Of a DNA stretch of 64,000 bases, positions 34,222 to 43,781 are shown piece after piece (the first letter of the stretch is position 1; every line of letters begins with the position of its first letter). The stretch covers positions 1-64,000 of the forward strand of contig CALIUY010000017.1 of NCBI GenBank assembly GCA_938048455.1, given 5' to 3'. Below the pieces are notes generated by a model, which ran no database searches, had not been told where the DNA came from, and saw nothing but the letters and a program-made list of their open reading frames with translations. The translations under genes and the position numbers were made by a program. Source of the DNA: an uncultured Desulfobacterales bacterium (GTDB lineage: Bacteria; Desulfobacterota; Desulfobacteria; Desulfobacterales; SpSt-501).

Positions 34222-34932
34222 TCAGTCCGTTTCCTCCCCCCGAAGCACTTCCTCGGATTCGAAGCGCCGGATCGGAGCGTCGCCCGCGGCCTCGTAAGCG
34301 CGGATCCAGCCGGAAACGCGCTCCTCTCCGTACTCCCGGCGCATGGCCTCGACGATGGCCGCCACGGGGATGTCGTCGAAGCTTCCGTGCTCCCGCAGGT
34401 ACTCCATAAAACGCCGCCTCTCCTCGTTGAAGGGCTGGAAGAGCGAATCCTCGCGGCCGTTGAACTCGAGGGGGGCGACCCCGTGGCGGCGGCAAAGCGC
34501 GGCATTGAAGGCGGGCGTCGCCTTCACCCAGCGGCCCTCGAGAAAGAACTCGGTGAAGCCGTGGTAGACGAAGACGTCGGAGCCCATGAATTCGATCAGC
34601 TGGCGTGTGGCGAGGTGGTTGCGCACATCGGCGAAGCCGAGCCGCGCGGGGATGCGCAGCGCACGCGCGAGCGCGCAGAGGAGCCCCGCCTTGCCGATGC
34701 AGAAGGCGCGGCCCAGCGCGAGCACCCGGCTGGCACGATAGTCTTCGGGCCGGTGGAACGGAAGGTAGGGATCGTACCAGATCCCGTCCCGGACGGCGTA
34801 GTAAAGACGCACGGCGACGACGACGGGATCGGGGGCTCCGGCCGCCTGATCGCGGGCGAAGGCCTGCACGGCCGGGTGATCGGCGTCGAGGATCGCCGTC
34901 GGCCGGAGATACGGCGCGAGATCCTTCTCCAT
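34222..34932 (-). CDS. Transglutaminase-like domain protein
   Basis: A 236-residue cytoplasmic protein with a papain-like transglutaminase core: Cys78 in LGRAFCIGKAGLLCALARA, then RIPARLGFADVRNH, and His124 in VYHGFTEFFLEGRW. The residue usually Asp in the third catalytic position appears to be Thr139 (WVKATPAFN), a variation seen in this subfamily as I recall it. It could be a peptidase or amidase. GGAAAAAGAG lies just before the ATG. It converges with the GNAT gene and lies downstream of serA. Confidence 0.82.
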   Translation of the reverse strand: MEKDLAPYLRPTAILDADHPAVQAFARDQAAGAPDPVVVAVRLYYAVRDGIWYDPYLPFHRPEDYRASRVLALGRAFCIGKAGLLCALARALRIPARLGFADVRNHLATRQLIEFMGSDVFVYHGFTEFFLEGRWVKATPAFNAALCRRHGVAPLEFNGREDSLFQPFNEERRRFMEYLREHGSFDDIPVAAIVEAMRREYGEERVSGWIRAYEAAGDAPIRRFESEEVLRGEETD

Positions 34933-34979
34933 GGCGGCTCTTTTTCCTGCCGGGCTTGGAAACCCGCGACCGGGGGCGG

Positions 34980-36557
34980 CTACAGCTCGAAGGAGCGGAC
35001 ATCGATGATGAGCGGCAGCCTTCTCAGCTCCTCCATCACCGGCTCGGGAATCGGCTGGTCGGTGCGGAAGTAGATCATCGTCTTGTCGCCGTCCTCCTGC
35101 TGCCCCACGCGCATCTGGCTGATGTTGATGCGGTGGCTGCCCAACAGCGTTCCGATGCTTCCGATCGCACCGGGCTTGTCGTGATTGTGGATGATGACGA
35201 AGCGGCCCTCGGGAAGAAGCTCCAGGCGAAAGTTTTCGATCTTCACCACCCGCGGCACTTTGCGGCCGAAGATCGTTCCGGCGACGTTGTGCGTCTCCTC
35301 GCCGACCCGGGCCCGCACCGTGATCAGGTTGAGGTATTCCTCCGAGGTGGAACGCACCTCGGTCACGCGAATGCCCCGCTCCCCGGCCATGACCTTGGCG
35401 TTCACGAAATTCACCGTCTCCTGGACCATGGGGGCGAGAAAGCCTTTGAGAATCGCCGTCGTCACGGGCGAGAGGTCATGATCGGGAAACTCCCCGGCGT
35501 AATCGACGGCGATCTCCCGCGCCGGGCCCCGGCACAGCTGGGCGAGCAGGCGGCCCAGGTTTTCGCCCAGGCGGAGGTAAGGTCCAATGCGGGCGAGAAG
35601 CTCGCCGCTCACGGCGGGAACGTTCACGGCGTTGATGATCGTTCCGGTCTTGAGAAAAGCGACGATCTGCTCGCAGACCTGAACGGCGACGTTCGTCTGA
35701 GCCTCGACCGTCGAGGCCCCCAAATGAGGCGTACAGACCACCTGCGGCAGAGCCAGCAGCGGATTGTCCCCCGGCGGCTCCTGTTCGAAGACGTCGAGGG
35801 CCGCCCCGGCCACTTTGCCCGAGCGCAGCGCCTCGAGCAGATCGGCCTCGTGGAGGATGCCGCCCCGGGCGCAGTTGACGACCATGACGCCGTCTTTCAT
35901 CTTCGCGAACGAGCCGCGGTGAATCATCCCCACCGTCTCTTTGAGCTTGGGGACATGCACGGTGATGAAATCGGCGCGGCGATAGAGCTCCTCGAGGGAG
36001 ACCGGCTCGAAGCCCGCCTTCTCGATCGTCTCGTCCGTGACATAGGGGTCGTGGACGATGACCCGCATCTTCAAGCCCCGGCCGCGGTCGGCGACGATCG
36101 ATCCGATCTTGCCGAAGCCGATCACGCCCAGCACCTTGTTGAAGAGCTCGCGGCCCTGAAAGGCGTTTTTCTCCCAGCGGCCGGCCTTGAGGGAGGCGTC
36201 GGCGCGCGGGATGTTGCGCGCCAGCGCCATCATCATGGCGATCGCGTGTTCGGCGGTCGTGGTCACGTTCCCCGCCGGCGTGTTCATGACCACGATGCCG
36301 CGCTTGGTCGCGGCCCCGATGTCGACGTTGTCCAGCCCGATCCCCGCACGACCCACGACTTTCAGCCGGGCCGCAGCCTCCAGCAGCTCCTCGGTCACCC
36401 GGGTGGCGCTGCGGATGACGAGCGCATCGTAGTCCCCGATGATCGCCCGGAGCTCATCGGGCTTGAGCCCCGGGCGCACATCGACCTCGATTTCGGGCTC
36501 GCGGCGCAGAATCTCGAGTCCGACCTCTTCCAGCTTGTCGCTGACCAGCACCTTCAT
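34980..36557 (-). CDS. serA: D-3-phosphoglycerate dehydrogenase (long, ACT-domain form)
   Basis: First enzyme of serine synthesis, oxidising 3-phosphoglycerate to 3-phosphohydroxypyruvate with NAD. The 525-residue protein has the nucleotide-binding VIGFGKIGSIVADRGRG, the catalytic Arg in NCARGGILHE, Glu in FEQEPP and His in TPHLGAST. An allosteric ASB domain and C-terminal ACT domain (FVIIHNHDKPGAIGSIGTLL) follow; the ACT domain usually binds serine for feedback inhibition. GGAGGGGAGGATC precedes the ATG. Confidence 0.97.
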   Translation of the reverse strand: MKVLVSDKLEEVGLEILRREPEIEVDVRPGLKPDELRAIIGDYDALVIRSATRVTEELLEAAARLKVVGRAGIGLDNVDIGAATKRGIVVMNTPAGNVTTTAEHAIAMMMALARNIPRADASLKAGRWEKNAFQGRELFNKVLGVIGFGKIGSIVADRGRGLKMRVIVHDPYVTDETIEKAGFEPVSLEELYRRADFITVHVPKLKETVGMIHRGSFAKMKDGVMVVNCARGGILHEADLLEALRSGKVAGAALDVFEQEPPGDNPLLALPQVVCTPHLGASTVEAQTNVAVQVCEQIVAFLKTGTIINAVNVPAVSGELLARIGPYLRLGENLGRLLAQLCRGPAREIAVDYAGEFPDHDLSPVTTAILKGFLAPMVQETVNFVNAKVMAGERGIRVTEVRSTSEEYLNLITVRARVGEETHNVAGTIFGRKVPRVVKIENFRLELLPEGRFVIIHNHDKPGAIGSIGTLLGSHRINISQMRVGQQEDGDKTMIYFRTDQPIPEPVMEELRRLPLIIDVRSFEL

Positions 36558-36635
36558 TGTGAGATCCTCCCCTCCAGAGTACCCGGCCGGGAGGGCCCGT
36601 CCGGGGGTTCATCTTGGCCTTCGTCCGCTGCCGGT

Positions 36636-36962
36636 TCAGCAAATCGAGCCTCCGCCGCCTTCACCGGAGGACTCGTCGGCCATCCTCCGTTGCGCGGCCT
36701 CGGCCGCCTCGACCAGGGCGGCGATCCGCGAGCGCGGCCCGGCCTCCCGGAGCGCCGCGAAAACCTCCGGGGGCAGGCGATCGCGGAGGTAGGCTTCGAT
36801 ATCGAAGCTCTCCCACCAGCAATCGAAAATCTTGAGGCAAGGCCGCTCGAGGTCCGCCTGCAGGCAGTAGCGGAAACGGATCGGGTGCCCCAGCCGCGGG
36901 CAGGGGCGGACGAGCGGCTGCCGTTGGGCCGCTGCCATGGCCAACTCCGCAGCCGCGCTCAC
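36636..36962 (-). CDS. Small conserved cysteine-containing protein
   Basis: A 108-residue protein. Cysteines at 21, 33, 42 and 48 lie in [14 protein letters not shown] and [11 protein letters not shown], a spacing that suggests a metal site. I recall the same CPRLG...YC...PC.K..DCW pattern in small Desulfobacterota proteins of unknown function. A GTG at 36962 overlaps the trpB2 stop (GTGA), so it is probably coupled to trpB2; the ATG at 36938 is an alternative. Confidence 0.72.
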   Translation of the reverse strand: MSAAAELAMAAAQRQPLVRPCPRLGHPIRFRYCLQADLERPCLKIFDCWWESFDIEAYLRDRLPPEVFAALREAGPRSRIAALVEAAEAAQRRMADESSGEGGGGSIC

Positions 36963-38335
36963 CGGCTCTTCAGCCGCTGCGGCTTGGGGTACTGCGCCAG
37001 GATCTTTTCGGCTTCGGCGATCTCCTCGGCCGGATAGGCGATGTCCTGCAGATCCCCGGTGAGGTATTTTTCATAGGAGGCGAGATCGATCAGCCCGTGG
37101 CCGCTCCAGTTGAAGAGAATGACCTTTTCCCGGCCCTCCTCCTTCGCCCGCCGCGCCAGGTCCACCACGCAGGCCAGCGCGTGGTTTGTCTCCGGAGCGG
37201 GGATGACCCCCTCGGCCCGGGCGGCCAGCATGCCCGCCTCGAAGGTCTCCACCTGGCCGTAAGCCTTGGGTTCGATCAGCCCCTCGACCGCAAGCTGGCT
37301 CACCGTGGGCGCCATCCCGTGGTAGCGCAAGCCGCCCGCGTGCATCGGAGGCGGCATGAAGGTATGCCCCAGGCTGTGCATCGGCAGAAGCGGCGTGTAG
37401 CCCGCCGTGTCGCCGTGATCGTAAACGAAGGGCCCGCGCGTGAGCGTGGGGCAGGCCGCCGGCTCGACCGGGTGGATGTCGATCCGCCGGCCGTGGATCT
37501 TCTCGTAGACGAAGGGGAAGGCCAGACCGGCGAAGTTGCTCCCCCCGCCGGCGCAGCCGACGACGACATCGGGGAATTCGCCGAGCAGCGCAAGTTGCTT
37601 CTTGGCCTCAAGTCCGATCACCGTCTGATGGAGCATCACGTGGTTGAGCACGCTGCCGAGCGAATAACGGGTCTTGCCCGTGGTGTCGCTCACGGCCGCT
37701 TCCACGGCCTCGCTGATCGCGATCCCCAGGCTTCCCGGCGAATCGGGGTCGCGGGCGAGGATCTCGCGCCCGGCGCGCGTCTCCGGGCTCGGGCTGGGGA
37801 CGCAGCTGGCGCCCCAGGTCTGCATCATGGTCTTGCGGTAGGGCTTCTGGTCGTAGCTCACGCGCACCATGAAGACCTTGCATTCCAGACCGAACTGCGC
37901 GCAGGCGAACGCAAGAGCGCTGCCCCACTGCCCTGCGCCCGTCTCCGTGGTCAACCGCTTCACGCCGAAGACCCGGTTGTAGTAGGCCTGCGGCACGGCC
38001 GTGTTCGGCTTGTGGCTTCCCGGGGGGCTGGCGCCCTCGAACTTGTAGTAGATCCGCGCGGGGGTCCCGAGCGCCCGCTCCAGTCCCAGGGCGCGCACCA
38101 GCGGCGTGGGCCGCCAGATCGCGTAGACCCGCAGCACCTCCTCGGGGATGTCGATCCAGCGGGCGGGGCTCATTTCCTGCTCGATCAGGTTCATCGGAAA
38201 CACCGGGGCGAGCTGCTCGGGGCGGACCGGATTGCCGTCGGGACCGAGCGGCGGGTTGAGGCGGATGTCCGCCAAAAGGTTGTACCACTGCCGCGGGATT
38301 TCCTCCTCGCCGAGAAACACTTTGCGTCGTTCCAT
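36959..38335 (-). CDS. trpB2: Tryptophan synthase beta-like protein TrpB2
   Basis: A PLP enzyme of 458 residues of the TrpB2 branch, which makes tryptophan from indole and serine without a TrpA partner in some organisms. [16 protein letters not shown], the PLP lysine in [23 protein letters not shown], the phosphate loop [11 protein letters not shown] and the C-terminal FNWSGHG are present. The long N-terminus (about 55 residues before the core) is a TrpB2 trait. AGAGAGG precedes the ATG at 38335 by 8 nt. No trpA or other trp gene is nearby. Confidence 0.92.
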   Translation of the reverse strand: MERRKVFLGEEEIPRQWYNLLADIRLNPPLGPDGNPVRPEQLAPVFPMNLIEQEMSPARWIDIPEEVLRVYAIWRPTPLVRALGLERALGTPARIYYKFEGASPPGSHKPNTAVPQAYYNRVFGVKRLTTETGAGQWGSALAFACAQFGLECKVFMVRVSYDQKPYRKTMMQTWGASCVPSPSPETRAGREILARDPDSPGSLGIAISEAVEAAVSDTTGKTRYSLGSVLNHVMLHQTVIGLEAKKQLALLGEFPDVVVGCAGGGSNFAGLAFPFVYEKIHGRRIDIHPVEPAACPTLTRGPFVYDHGDTAGYTPLLPMHSLGHTFMPPPMHAGGLRYHGMAPTVSQLAVEGLIEPKAYGQVETFEAGMLAARAEGVIPAPETNHALACVVDLARRAKEEGREKVILFNWSGHGLIDLASYEKYLTGDLQDIAYPAEEIAEAEKILAQYPKPQRLKSR

Positions 38336-38575
38336 GGCCATCCTCTCTCTGGACGGCGCCCGGCAGCCCTTCGCCGATCGACGGGCGGCCGCACGGCGCC
38401 GTGACATCCCCGCACCTCTAAGCCATCTCGAGCGGTGGAGTCAAGCCGGGCCGCGGCCCCTGTCCGGCTCGCCGGCCGGGTGTGGACTTTTCGGGCGACA
38501 GGGATTAGAAGCGGGGCCGTCCCGGGGGATTGCCGCCGCCCCGGGGCTTCCGAACCCCACCCCGGAGTCCGGCCG

Positions 38576-39178
38576 ATGAACCCGAAGCGCCGCAGCAGCG
38601 AGATCCGCAGACGCGAAATCCTCTCCGCCGCCCGCAAGCTGATCATCCGCAAAGGAAGCGAGCATTTGACGGTCCGCGCCATGGCGCACGAGGTGGGGCT
38701 GACCGAGGCGGCGATTTACCGACACTTCCGCAGCAAGCGCGAGGTGCTGCTGTTTCTCGTGGACGACATCCTGGACACGCTGATCGCGGAGGTCGAACGG
38801 GTCTCCGAAACGAACGGCGGCGTCATCGAACGCCTCGCCCGCCTGCAGGAGGAACACCTCTCCGAGATCGAACAGCGCCGCGGAATGGCCTTTCTGGTGA
38901 TCGCCGAGATTTTGAGCTTCGGCGACCGCCGGTTGAACCGCGAGGTGCACGACAAGCTCGCGGTTTATCTGGAGCGCGTGAGCGCGCTCGTCGTCCAGGG
39001 CTGCGCCCGCGGCGAGATCCCCGCGGATGTGGACCCGCAGGCCCTCGCGCGGCTGCTCTTCGGCATGATCCAGGGTCTGGTCACCTTGTGGGCCCTGGAC
39101 GACTACCGCTTCAACCTCTCCGCCGGCTACCGCCCCCTCTGGGACTTCTGCCGTCGGGCGCTCGAGACTCCGCGCTGA
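38576..39178 (+). CDS. TetR family transcriptional regulator
   Basis: A 200-residue repressor with an N-terminal helix-turn-helix (ILSAARKLIIRKGSEHLTVRAMAHEVGLTEAAIYRHFRSK region, about 13-50) and an all-helical ligand-binding domain. Its target is unknown. Close downstream lies a promoter with an imperfect palindrome (39267-39290), and beyond it acyl-CoA synthetase genes, so a fatty-acyl or CoA-thioester ligand is a reasonable but untested guess. The ATG at 38576 gives the standard short basic arm; the upstream frame is noncoding. Confidence 0.9.
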   Translation: MNPKRRSSEIRRREILSAARKLIIRKGSEHLTVRAMAHEVGLTEAAIYRHFRSKREVLLFLVDDILDTLIAEVERVSETNGGVIERLARLQEEHLSEIEQRRGMAFLVIAEILSFGDRRLNREVHDKLAVYLERVSALVVQGCARGEIPADVDPQALARLLFGMIQGLVTLWALDDYRFNLSAGYRPLWDFCRRALETPR

Positions 39179-39244
39179 AGGCCCCCCTTTTCCGAAAACC
39201 GATTCGACCCCCGGCGGCTTTACCGCAGGGCGGATAAACGTTCC

Positions 39245-39290
39245 TTGACAGCGGAGCCCTCCATAGGTTAGTTATCGTTTACTATTAACT
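39245..39290 (+). promoter_or_regulatory. Promoter with overlapping imperfect palindrome
   Basis: TTGACA (39245-39250) is followed after 18 nt by TAGTTA (39269-39274). The AT-rich stretch 39267-39290 contains GTTA...TAAC and TAGT...ACTA as nested imperfect inverted repeats over the -10 and start point, as a repressor operator would. The small membrane peptide gene follows 100 nt later. Binding by the adjacent TetR protein is inference. Confidence 0.5.
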
Positions 39291-39392
39291 TGCGGGTCTC
39301 GACCGGCCGCTTCGCGACCTTCGCCTTCTCCCCCCCTTTCCGGCACCCCGTCGCGGAAAACGAGTCGAAACCCCCCCGGGAGATTCTGCCCC

Positions 39393-39551
39393 ATGGAAAC
39401 CACCCTCGGCTTTGTCATCGCCCTGGTCTTCGGCATCGGAGGGCTTGCCCTGGCGGTGCTTCTCGGCTGCGTGATCTACCGCGACTCCGGTGCGCAAGCG
39501 GAAAAACCCGCCGCGGCGCTCCGGACCCCCAACGACGCCGAATCCGCCTGA
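39393..39551 (+). CDS. 52-residue single-span membrane peptide
   Basis: Read directly: METTLGFVIALVFGIGGLAL begins it, with one hydrophobic helix at about residues 5-28 and a short polar cytoplasmic or periplasmic tail of 24 residues (CVIYRDSG onward). GGGAG lies about 10 nt upstream, and a promoter is present at 39245. It converges with prpE. No family recognised; short single-span peptides of this kind often bind larger membrane proteins. Confidence 0.55.
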   Translation: METTLGFVIALVFGIGGLALAVLLGCVIYRDSGAQAEKPAAALRTPNDAESA

Positions 39552-39650
39552 AACGAAGCCGACGGCTCCTCCGGCGCTCGGCAGCATGGCGAGCAGGACG
39601 GCTGGCCGCTGCAGCCTTGGACCGTCGGCGGACGGGGGGGACAAAAAGGA

Positions 39651-41600
39651 TCAGGCCGAAGAGCCTCCGGCGGGTCGCTCCTGCGTTTCGGAGGGCGGCT
39701 TTTGCGGTCCCGCGTATCCGAGGCTTTGCAGCGCTGCGCGAATTTCCTCCAGAATCGCCGGATCGTCGATCGTGGCCGGCATCTTCCACGGCCGGCGGTC
39801 GGCGATCTTTTGAATCGTGCCGCGGAGGATTTTCCCCGAGCGGGTCTTGGGCAGCCGCTTCACCACCGTCGCCGTTTTGAAGGAGGCGATTGCACCGATC
39901 CGCTCGCGCACCATCCGGATCACCTCGCCGAGAATTTCCTCGGCCGGTCGCTCGACGCCGGCTTTGAGGACGAGAAAACCGATCGGCACCTGCCCCTTGA
40001 TGGGATCGGCGACTCCGAGCACGGCGCATTCGGCCACATCGGGGTGGTCGGCGAGCACCTCCTCCATGGCGCCGGTGGAGAGGCGGTGGCCGGCGACATT
40101 GATGATGTCGTCGGTCCGCGACATCACGTAGACGTAGCCTTCCTCATCGATGAAGCCCGCGTCGGCCGTCTTGTAATAGCCGGGGAACTCCTCCAGGTAG
40201 GAGCGAAAGAAACCCGCGTCGTTGTTCCAGAGCGTGGTCAGTGTGCCCGGAGGAAGAGGCAGCTTAGCGACCAAGGCTCCGATCTGGCCGGAAGGCAGGG
40301 GCTTCCCGTCCGGGCCGAGCACCCGCAGGTCCCAGCCCGGCGCGGGCTTGGTCGCCGAGCCCTCCTTGACCGGAAAGGCGTGGAGGCCGAGGCAGTTTCC
40401 GGCGATCGCCCAGCCGGTTTCGGTCTGCCACCAGTGATCGACCACCGGGATCCCGAGAAGCCGCCGGGCCCAGCGCAACGTGTCGGGGTCGAGCCGTTCG
40501 CCGGCGAGAAAAAGCGCCCGGAAACCGGAAAGATCCCGGCCACGCAGCAGCTCGCCGTGGGGGTCTTCGCGTTTGATCGCCCGGAAGGCGGTCGGCGCGG
40601 TGAAAAGGCAGCGCACGCCGTGCTGGGCGATCACTCTCCAAAAAGCGCCGGCATCCGGCGTCCCCACGGGTTTCCCTTCGTAAAGGACGCTCGTGCAGCC
40701 TTTGAGGAGCGGGCCATAGACGATGTAGGAATGCCCCACCACCCAGCCGACATCGGAAGCCGCCCAGAACACCTCGCCCGGCTGCATGCCGTAAATCGCC
40801 CCCATCGTGTAATGGAGGGCCACGGCGTGGCCGCCGTTGTCCCGCACCACCCCTTTGGGAACCCCGGTCGTGCCGGAGGTGTAGAGGATGTAAAGAGGGT
40901 CGGTCGCCCGCACGGGGACACAATCGTGCGGCTCGGCCCGGGCCATGGCCTCCTCCCAGTCCAGGTCGCGGCCGGGGCTCAGCTCGGCCTTCTCCATCGG
41001 CCGTTGCACGATAAGGCAGTGCCGCGGCTGCGCCGACGCCTGGGCAAGAGCGGCGTCGAGGAGGGGCTGGTAGGGAATCACTCGGGTCCCCTCGATCCCG
41101 CAGGAGGCGGAGACGACGACCTTCGGGCCGGCGTCGTTGATGCGCACGGCGAGCTCCGGCGGGGCGAAACCTCCGAAGACGACCGAGTGCACCGCACCAC
41201 CTCGGGCGCAGCCCAGCATGGCGATCACGGCCTCGGGGATCATCGGCATGTAAATCACGACGCGGTCGCCGCGCCGCACCCCCAACGCGGCGAGCACACC
41301 CGCGAAACGGGCCGCCTGGTCGCGAAGCTCCCGGTAAGTCAGGGTGCGGATTGTTCCCGTCACCGGGCTGTCGTAGATCAGGGCCGGTTGCCCGCCGCGG
41401 CCCCGGGCGATGTGCCGGTCGAGGGCGTTGTAACAGGTGTTGAGCTCCCCGCCGGCGAACCAGCGGGTGAAGGGCTTGGAGGAGTCATCGAGCACGCAGT
41501 CCCAAGGCCGAAACCAGTCGATGGCTTCCGCCTGCCGTGCCCAGAAACGCTCGGGATGCTGAAGCGACTGCCGGTAGTCTTCTTCGTAGCGATTGCCCAT
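39651..41600 (-). CDS. prpE: Propionyl-CoA synthetase-type acyl-CoA ligase
   Basis: An ANL-superfamily ligase of 649 residues. The P-loop YTSGTTGVPKGVVRD, the A8 region and the acetylatable lysine in KTRSGKILRG are intact. DHWWQTETGWAIAGNCLGL with HAFPVKEGS is closer to PrpE (propionyl-CoA synthetase) than to Acs, and the pair with acs downstream in the sequence supports two substrates. Chain-length specificity cannot be proven from sequence. AAGGGGGG precedes the ATG at 41600. It follows acs by 94 nt on the same strand. Confidence 0.86.
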   Translation of the reverse strand: MGNRYEEDYRQSLQHPERFWARQAEAIDWFRPWDCVLDDSSKPFTRWFAGGELNTCYNALDRHIARGRGGQPALIYDSPVTGTIRTLTYRELRDQAARFAGVLAALGVRRGDRVVIYMPMIPEAVIAMLGCARGGAVHSVVFGGFAPPELAVRINDAGPKVVVSASCGIEGTRVIPYQPLLDAALAQASAQPRHCLIVQRPMEKAELSPGRDLDWEEAMARAEPHDCVPVRATDPLYILYTSGTTGVPKGVVRDNGGHAVALHYTMGAIYGMQPGEVFWAASDVGWVVGHSYIVYGPLLKGCTSVLYEGKPVGTPDAGAFWRVIAQHGVRCLFTAPTAFRAIKREDPHGELLRGRDLSGFRALFLAGERLDPDTLRWARRLLGIPVVDHWWQTETGWAIAGNCLGLHAFPVKEGSATKPAPGWDLRVLGPDGKPLPSGQIGALVAKLPLPPGTLTTLWNNDAGFFRSYLEEFPGYYKTADAGFIDEEGYVYVMSRTDDIINVAGHRLSTGAMEEVLADHPDVAECAVLGVADPIKGQVPIGFLVLKAGVERPAEEILGEVIRMVRERIGAIASFKTATVVKRLPKTRSGKILRGTIQKIADRRPWKMPATIDDPAILEEIRAALQSLGYAGPQKPPSETQERPAGGSSA

Positions 41601-41694
41601 CTGGCCCCCCTTGCCCACCGCCGGCCCTCGGGGTCGAGCGAGGTTTTCGCGCCGCGCGATCTCGGGGTCGCCGCTGCGGGGGGGCGGGATGCCC

Positions 41695-43725
41695 TCAACC
41701 CGCCATGCGGGAGATTTCCTCGACCACCTCCGGGTTGGCGAGCGTGGTCACATCGCCCACGTCCTTCTTGTTCGAGATCGCCGCGAGCACGCGGCGCATG
41801 ATCTTCCCCGAGCGCGTCTTGGGCATGTCGCGCACGATCCACACCTTGCGCGGTTTGGCGATCTTGCCGATCTCGCGGACGATCGCCTCGCCGATCCGCG
41901 CCTCGAGTTCTTCGCTCGGCTGGAAGCCCGGCTTGAGGGAAACGTAGAGATCCGGTTCCTTGCCCTTGATCTCGTGGGCCACCGGGACGACCGCGGCCTC
42001 GGCCACCTCCGGCACGGTGAGGGCGGCGGACTCGATCTCCTTGGTCCCCAGCCGGTGTCCGGAAACGTTGATCACGTCGTCCACGCGGCCGAGGATGCGG
42101 AAGTAGCCGTCCGAGGCCTCGACCGCCGCATCGCCGGTCATGTAGGGCCAGTCGCGCCAGTCCTTGCTCTGCGGGTCGCGGCAGTAGCGGGCATAATACT
42201 GCCGCACATAACGCTCGCGGTCGCCCCAGATCGTCTGGAAGGCGCCGGGCCAAGGATTGCGGATGCAGATGTTCCCCGCCCGTCCCGTACCGCCGGGAAT
42301 CAGCTTCCCCTCCTCGTCGAGGATCACGGGGTGGATGCCCGGAACGCCGGGCCCGGCGGAGCCGGGCTTCATGGGCTTGAGCGCAGGCACCGTGCTGCAG
42401 AGGAAGCCTCCGGTTTCGGTCTGCCACCAGGTGTCCACGATCGCCGCCTCGCCTTTTCCGACCACGGCATGGTACCAGCGCCACACCTCGGGCTCGATCG
42501 GCTCGCCCACGGTCACCATGAGCTTGAAACGATAGCGGTACTTGGCGGGCTCCTCGGGTCCAAGCTTGCGCAGCGCGCGGATGGCCGTCGGCGCGGTGTG
42601 GAAAATGTTGACCCCGAGATCCTGGGAGATCCTCCACGCGCGGCCGGCGTCGGGGAACGTGGGAACCCCCTCGTAGATCACCGTCGAGGCCCCCAGCGCC
42701 AGCGGCCCGTAAACGATGTAGGAGTGGCCGGTGATCCAGCCGATGTCGGCCATGCACCAGTAGACATCCTCCGGGTGGATGTCGAGCACGATCTTCGAAG
42801 TCCCCGCCACGTAGGCGAGGTAGCCGCCCGTGCTGTGCTGGCAGCCCTTGGGTTTTCCCGTGGTCCCGCTCGTGTACATGAGAAAGAGGGGATCCTCGGC
42901 GGGCATTTTTTCCGGTTCGACGCGCGCGCCGTAGAAATCGCGCAAAAGCTCGTTCACAAAGAAATCGCGTCCCTTCACCATCGGGGTCGGGCTGGAGGCC
43001 TTGCCCGGATAGCGCTGCCAGACGAGCACCTTGTCCACCTTCTGGCCGTCCTTCTCGGCGAGCTCGCAGGCGACGTCGGCGTTCTTCTTGTGGTCGCCGA
43101 GGCTGCCGTTTCGCCAGTAGGCGTCCATGGTGATCAGCACCCGGCTCTGCGAGTCGACGATGCGGTCGGCGCAGGCGCGGCCGGAGAACCCGCCGAACAC
43201 CTGCGAGTGGATGACCCCCAGCCGGGCGCAGGCGAGCATGGCGATCGGCAATTCCGGCACCATGGGCATGTGGAGGGTCACGCGATCGCCCTTTCTCAGC
43301 CCGGCGAAATCCCGCAGCAACGCGGCGAACTCGTTCACCCGCACCCAGAGCTCCTGGTAGGTCACGTGCTCGGTTTTCTCTTCCATCGGCTCGGGGACGA
43401 AGTGGATGGCGGTCTTGTTGCGGTGCCGGGCGAGGTGCCGGTCGACACAGTTGTGCGCAGCGTTGATCCGGCCGCCGACGAACCATTTCCAGCAGGGGGC
43501 GTCGCTCGTGTCGAGGGTCGTGTGCCAGTACTCGTACCAGTCAAGAAGGTCGGCGTATTCCTTAAAACAATGGGGGAAGTTCTCCAAGCTGAAACGCTGG
43601 TAAATGCCGGGGTCGGTCATGTTCGCCTGGGCGATAAATTCCGTGGTCGGGTAAACGTAAGGCTCCTCCCCCCACAGGACGGCAATCTCGGCCTCGGAGG
43701 CCCCGGTGATCGTTTTCTCCCCCAT
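41695..43725 (-). CDS. acs: Acetyl-CoA synthetase
   Basis: Makes acetyl-CoA from acetate, ATP and CoA. The 676-residue ligase has the full Acs layout: a long N-terminal domain, YTSGTTGKPKGCQHSTGGYL, DTWWQTETGGF, GDAAVEASDGYFRILGRVDDVINVSGHRLGT and the C-terminal PKTRSGKIMRRVLAA lysine that is regulated by acetylation in other bacteria. AAGGAGGGAT precedes the ATG. It probably heads a transcript with prpE. Confidence 0.94.
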   Translation of the reverse strand: MGEKTITGASEAEIAVLWGEEPYVYPTTEFIAQANMTDPGIYQRFSLENFPHCFKEYADLLDWYEYWHTTLDTSDAPCWKWFVGGRINAAHNCVDRHLARHRNKTAIHFVPEPMEEKTEHVTYQELWVRVNEFAALLRDFAGLRKGDRVTLHMPMVPELPIAMLACARLGVIHSQVFGGFSGRACADRIVDSQSRVLITMDAYWRNGSLGDHKKNADVACELAEKDGQKVDKVLVWQRYPGKASSPTPMVKGRDFFVNELLRDFYGARVEPEKMPAEDPLFLMYTSGTTGKPKGCQHSTGGYLAYVAGTSKIVLDIHPEDVYWCMADIGWITGHSYIVYGPLALGASTVIYEGVPTFPDAGRAWRISQDLGVNIFHTAPTAIRALRKLGPEEPAKYRYRFKLMVTVGEPIEPEVWRWYHAVVGKGEAAIVDTWWQTETGGFLCSTVPALKPMKPGSAGPGVPGIHPVILDEEGKLIPGGTGRAGNICIRNPWPGAFQTIWGDRERYVRQYYARYCRDPQSKDWRDWPYMTGDAAVEASDGYFRILGRVDDVINVSGHRLGTKEIESAALTVPEVAEAAVVPVAHEIKGKEPDLYVSLKPGFQPSEELEARIGEAIVREIGKIAKPRKVWIVRDMPKTRSGKIMRRVLAAISNKKDVGDVTTLANPEVVEEISRMAG

Positions 43726-43781
43726 ACGATCCCTCCTTCTTCTTCGGGCGGCGGATCTCCGGGCGGGATACCCGGTCGTCG

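Noticed and set aside
39702-41801. Open frame of 699 codons antisense to prpE, and a similar one at 41593-43785 antisense to acs
   Set aside because: Both are shadows of recognised enzymes with ribosome-binding sites and intact motifs on the other strand.
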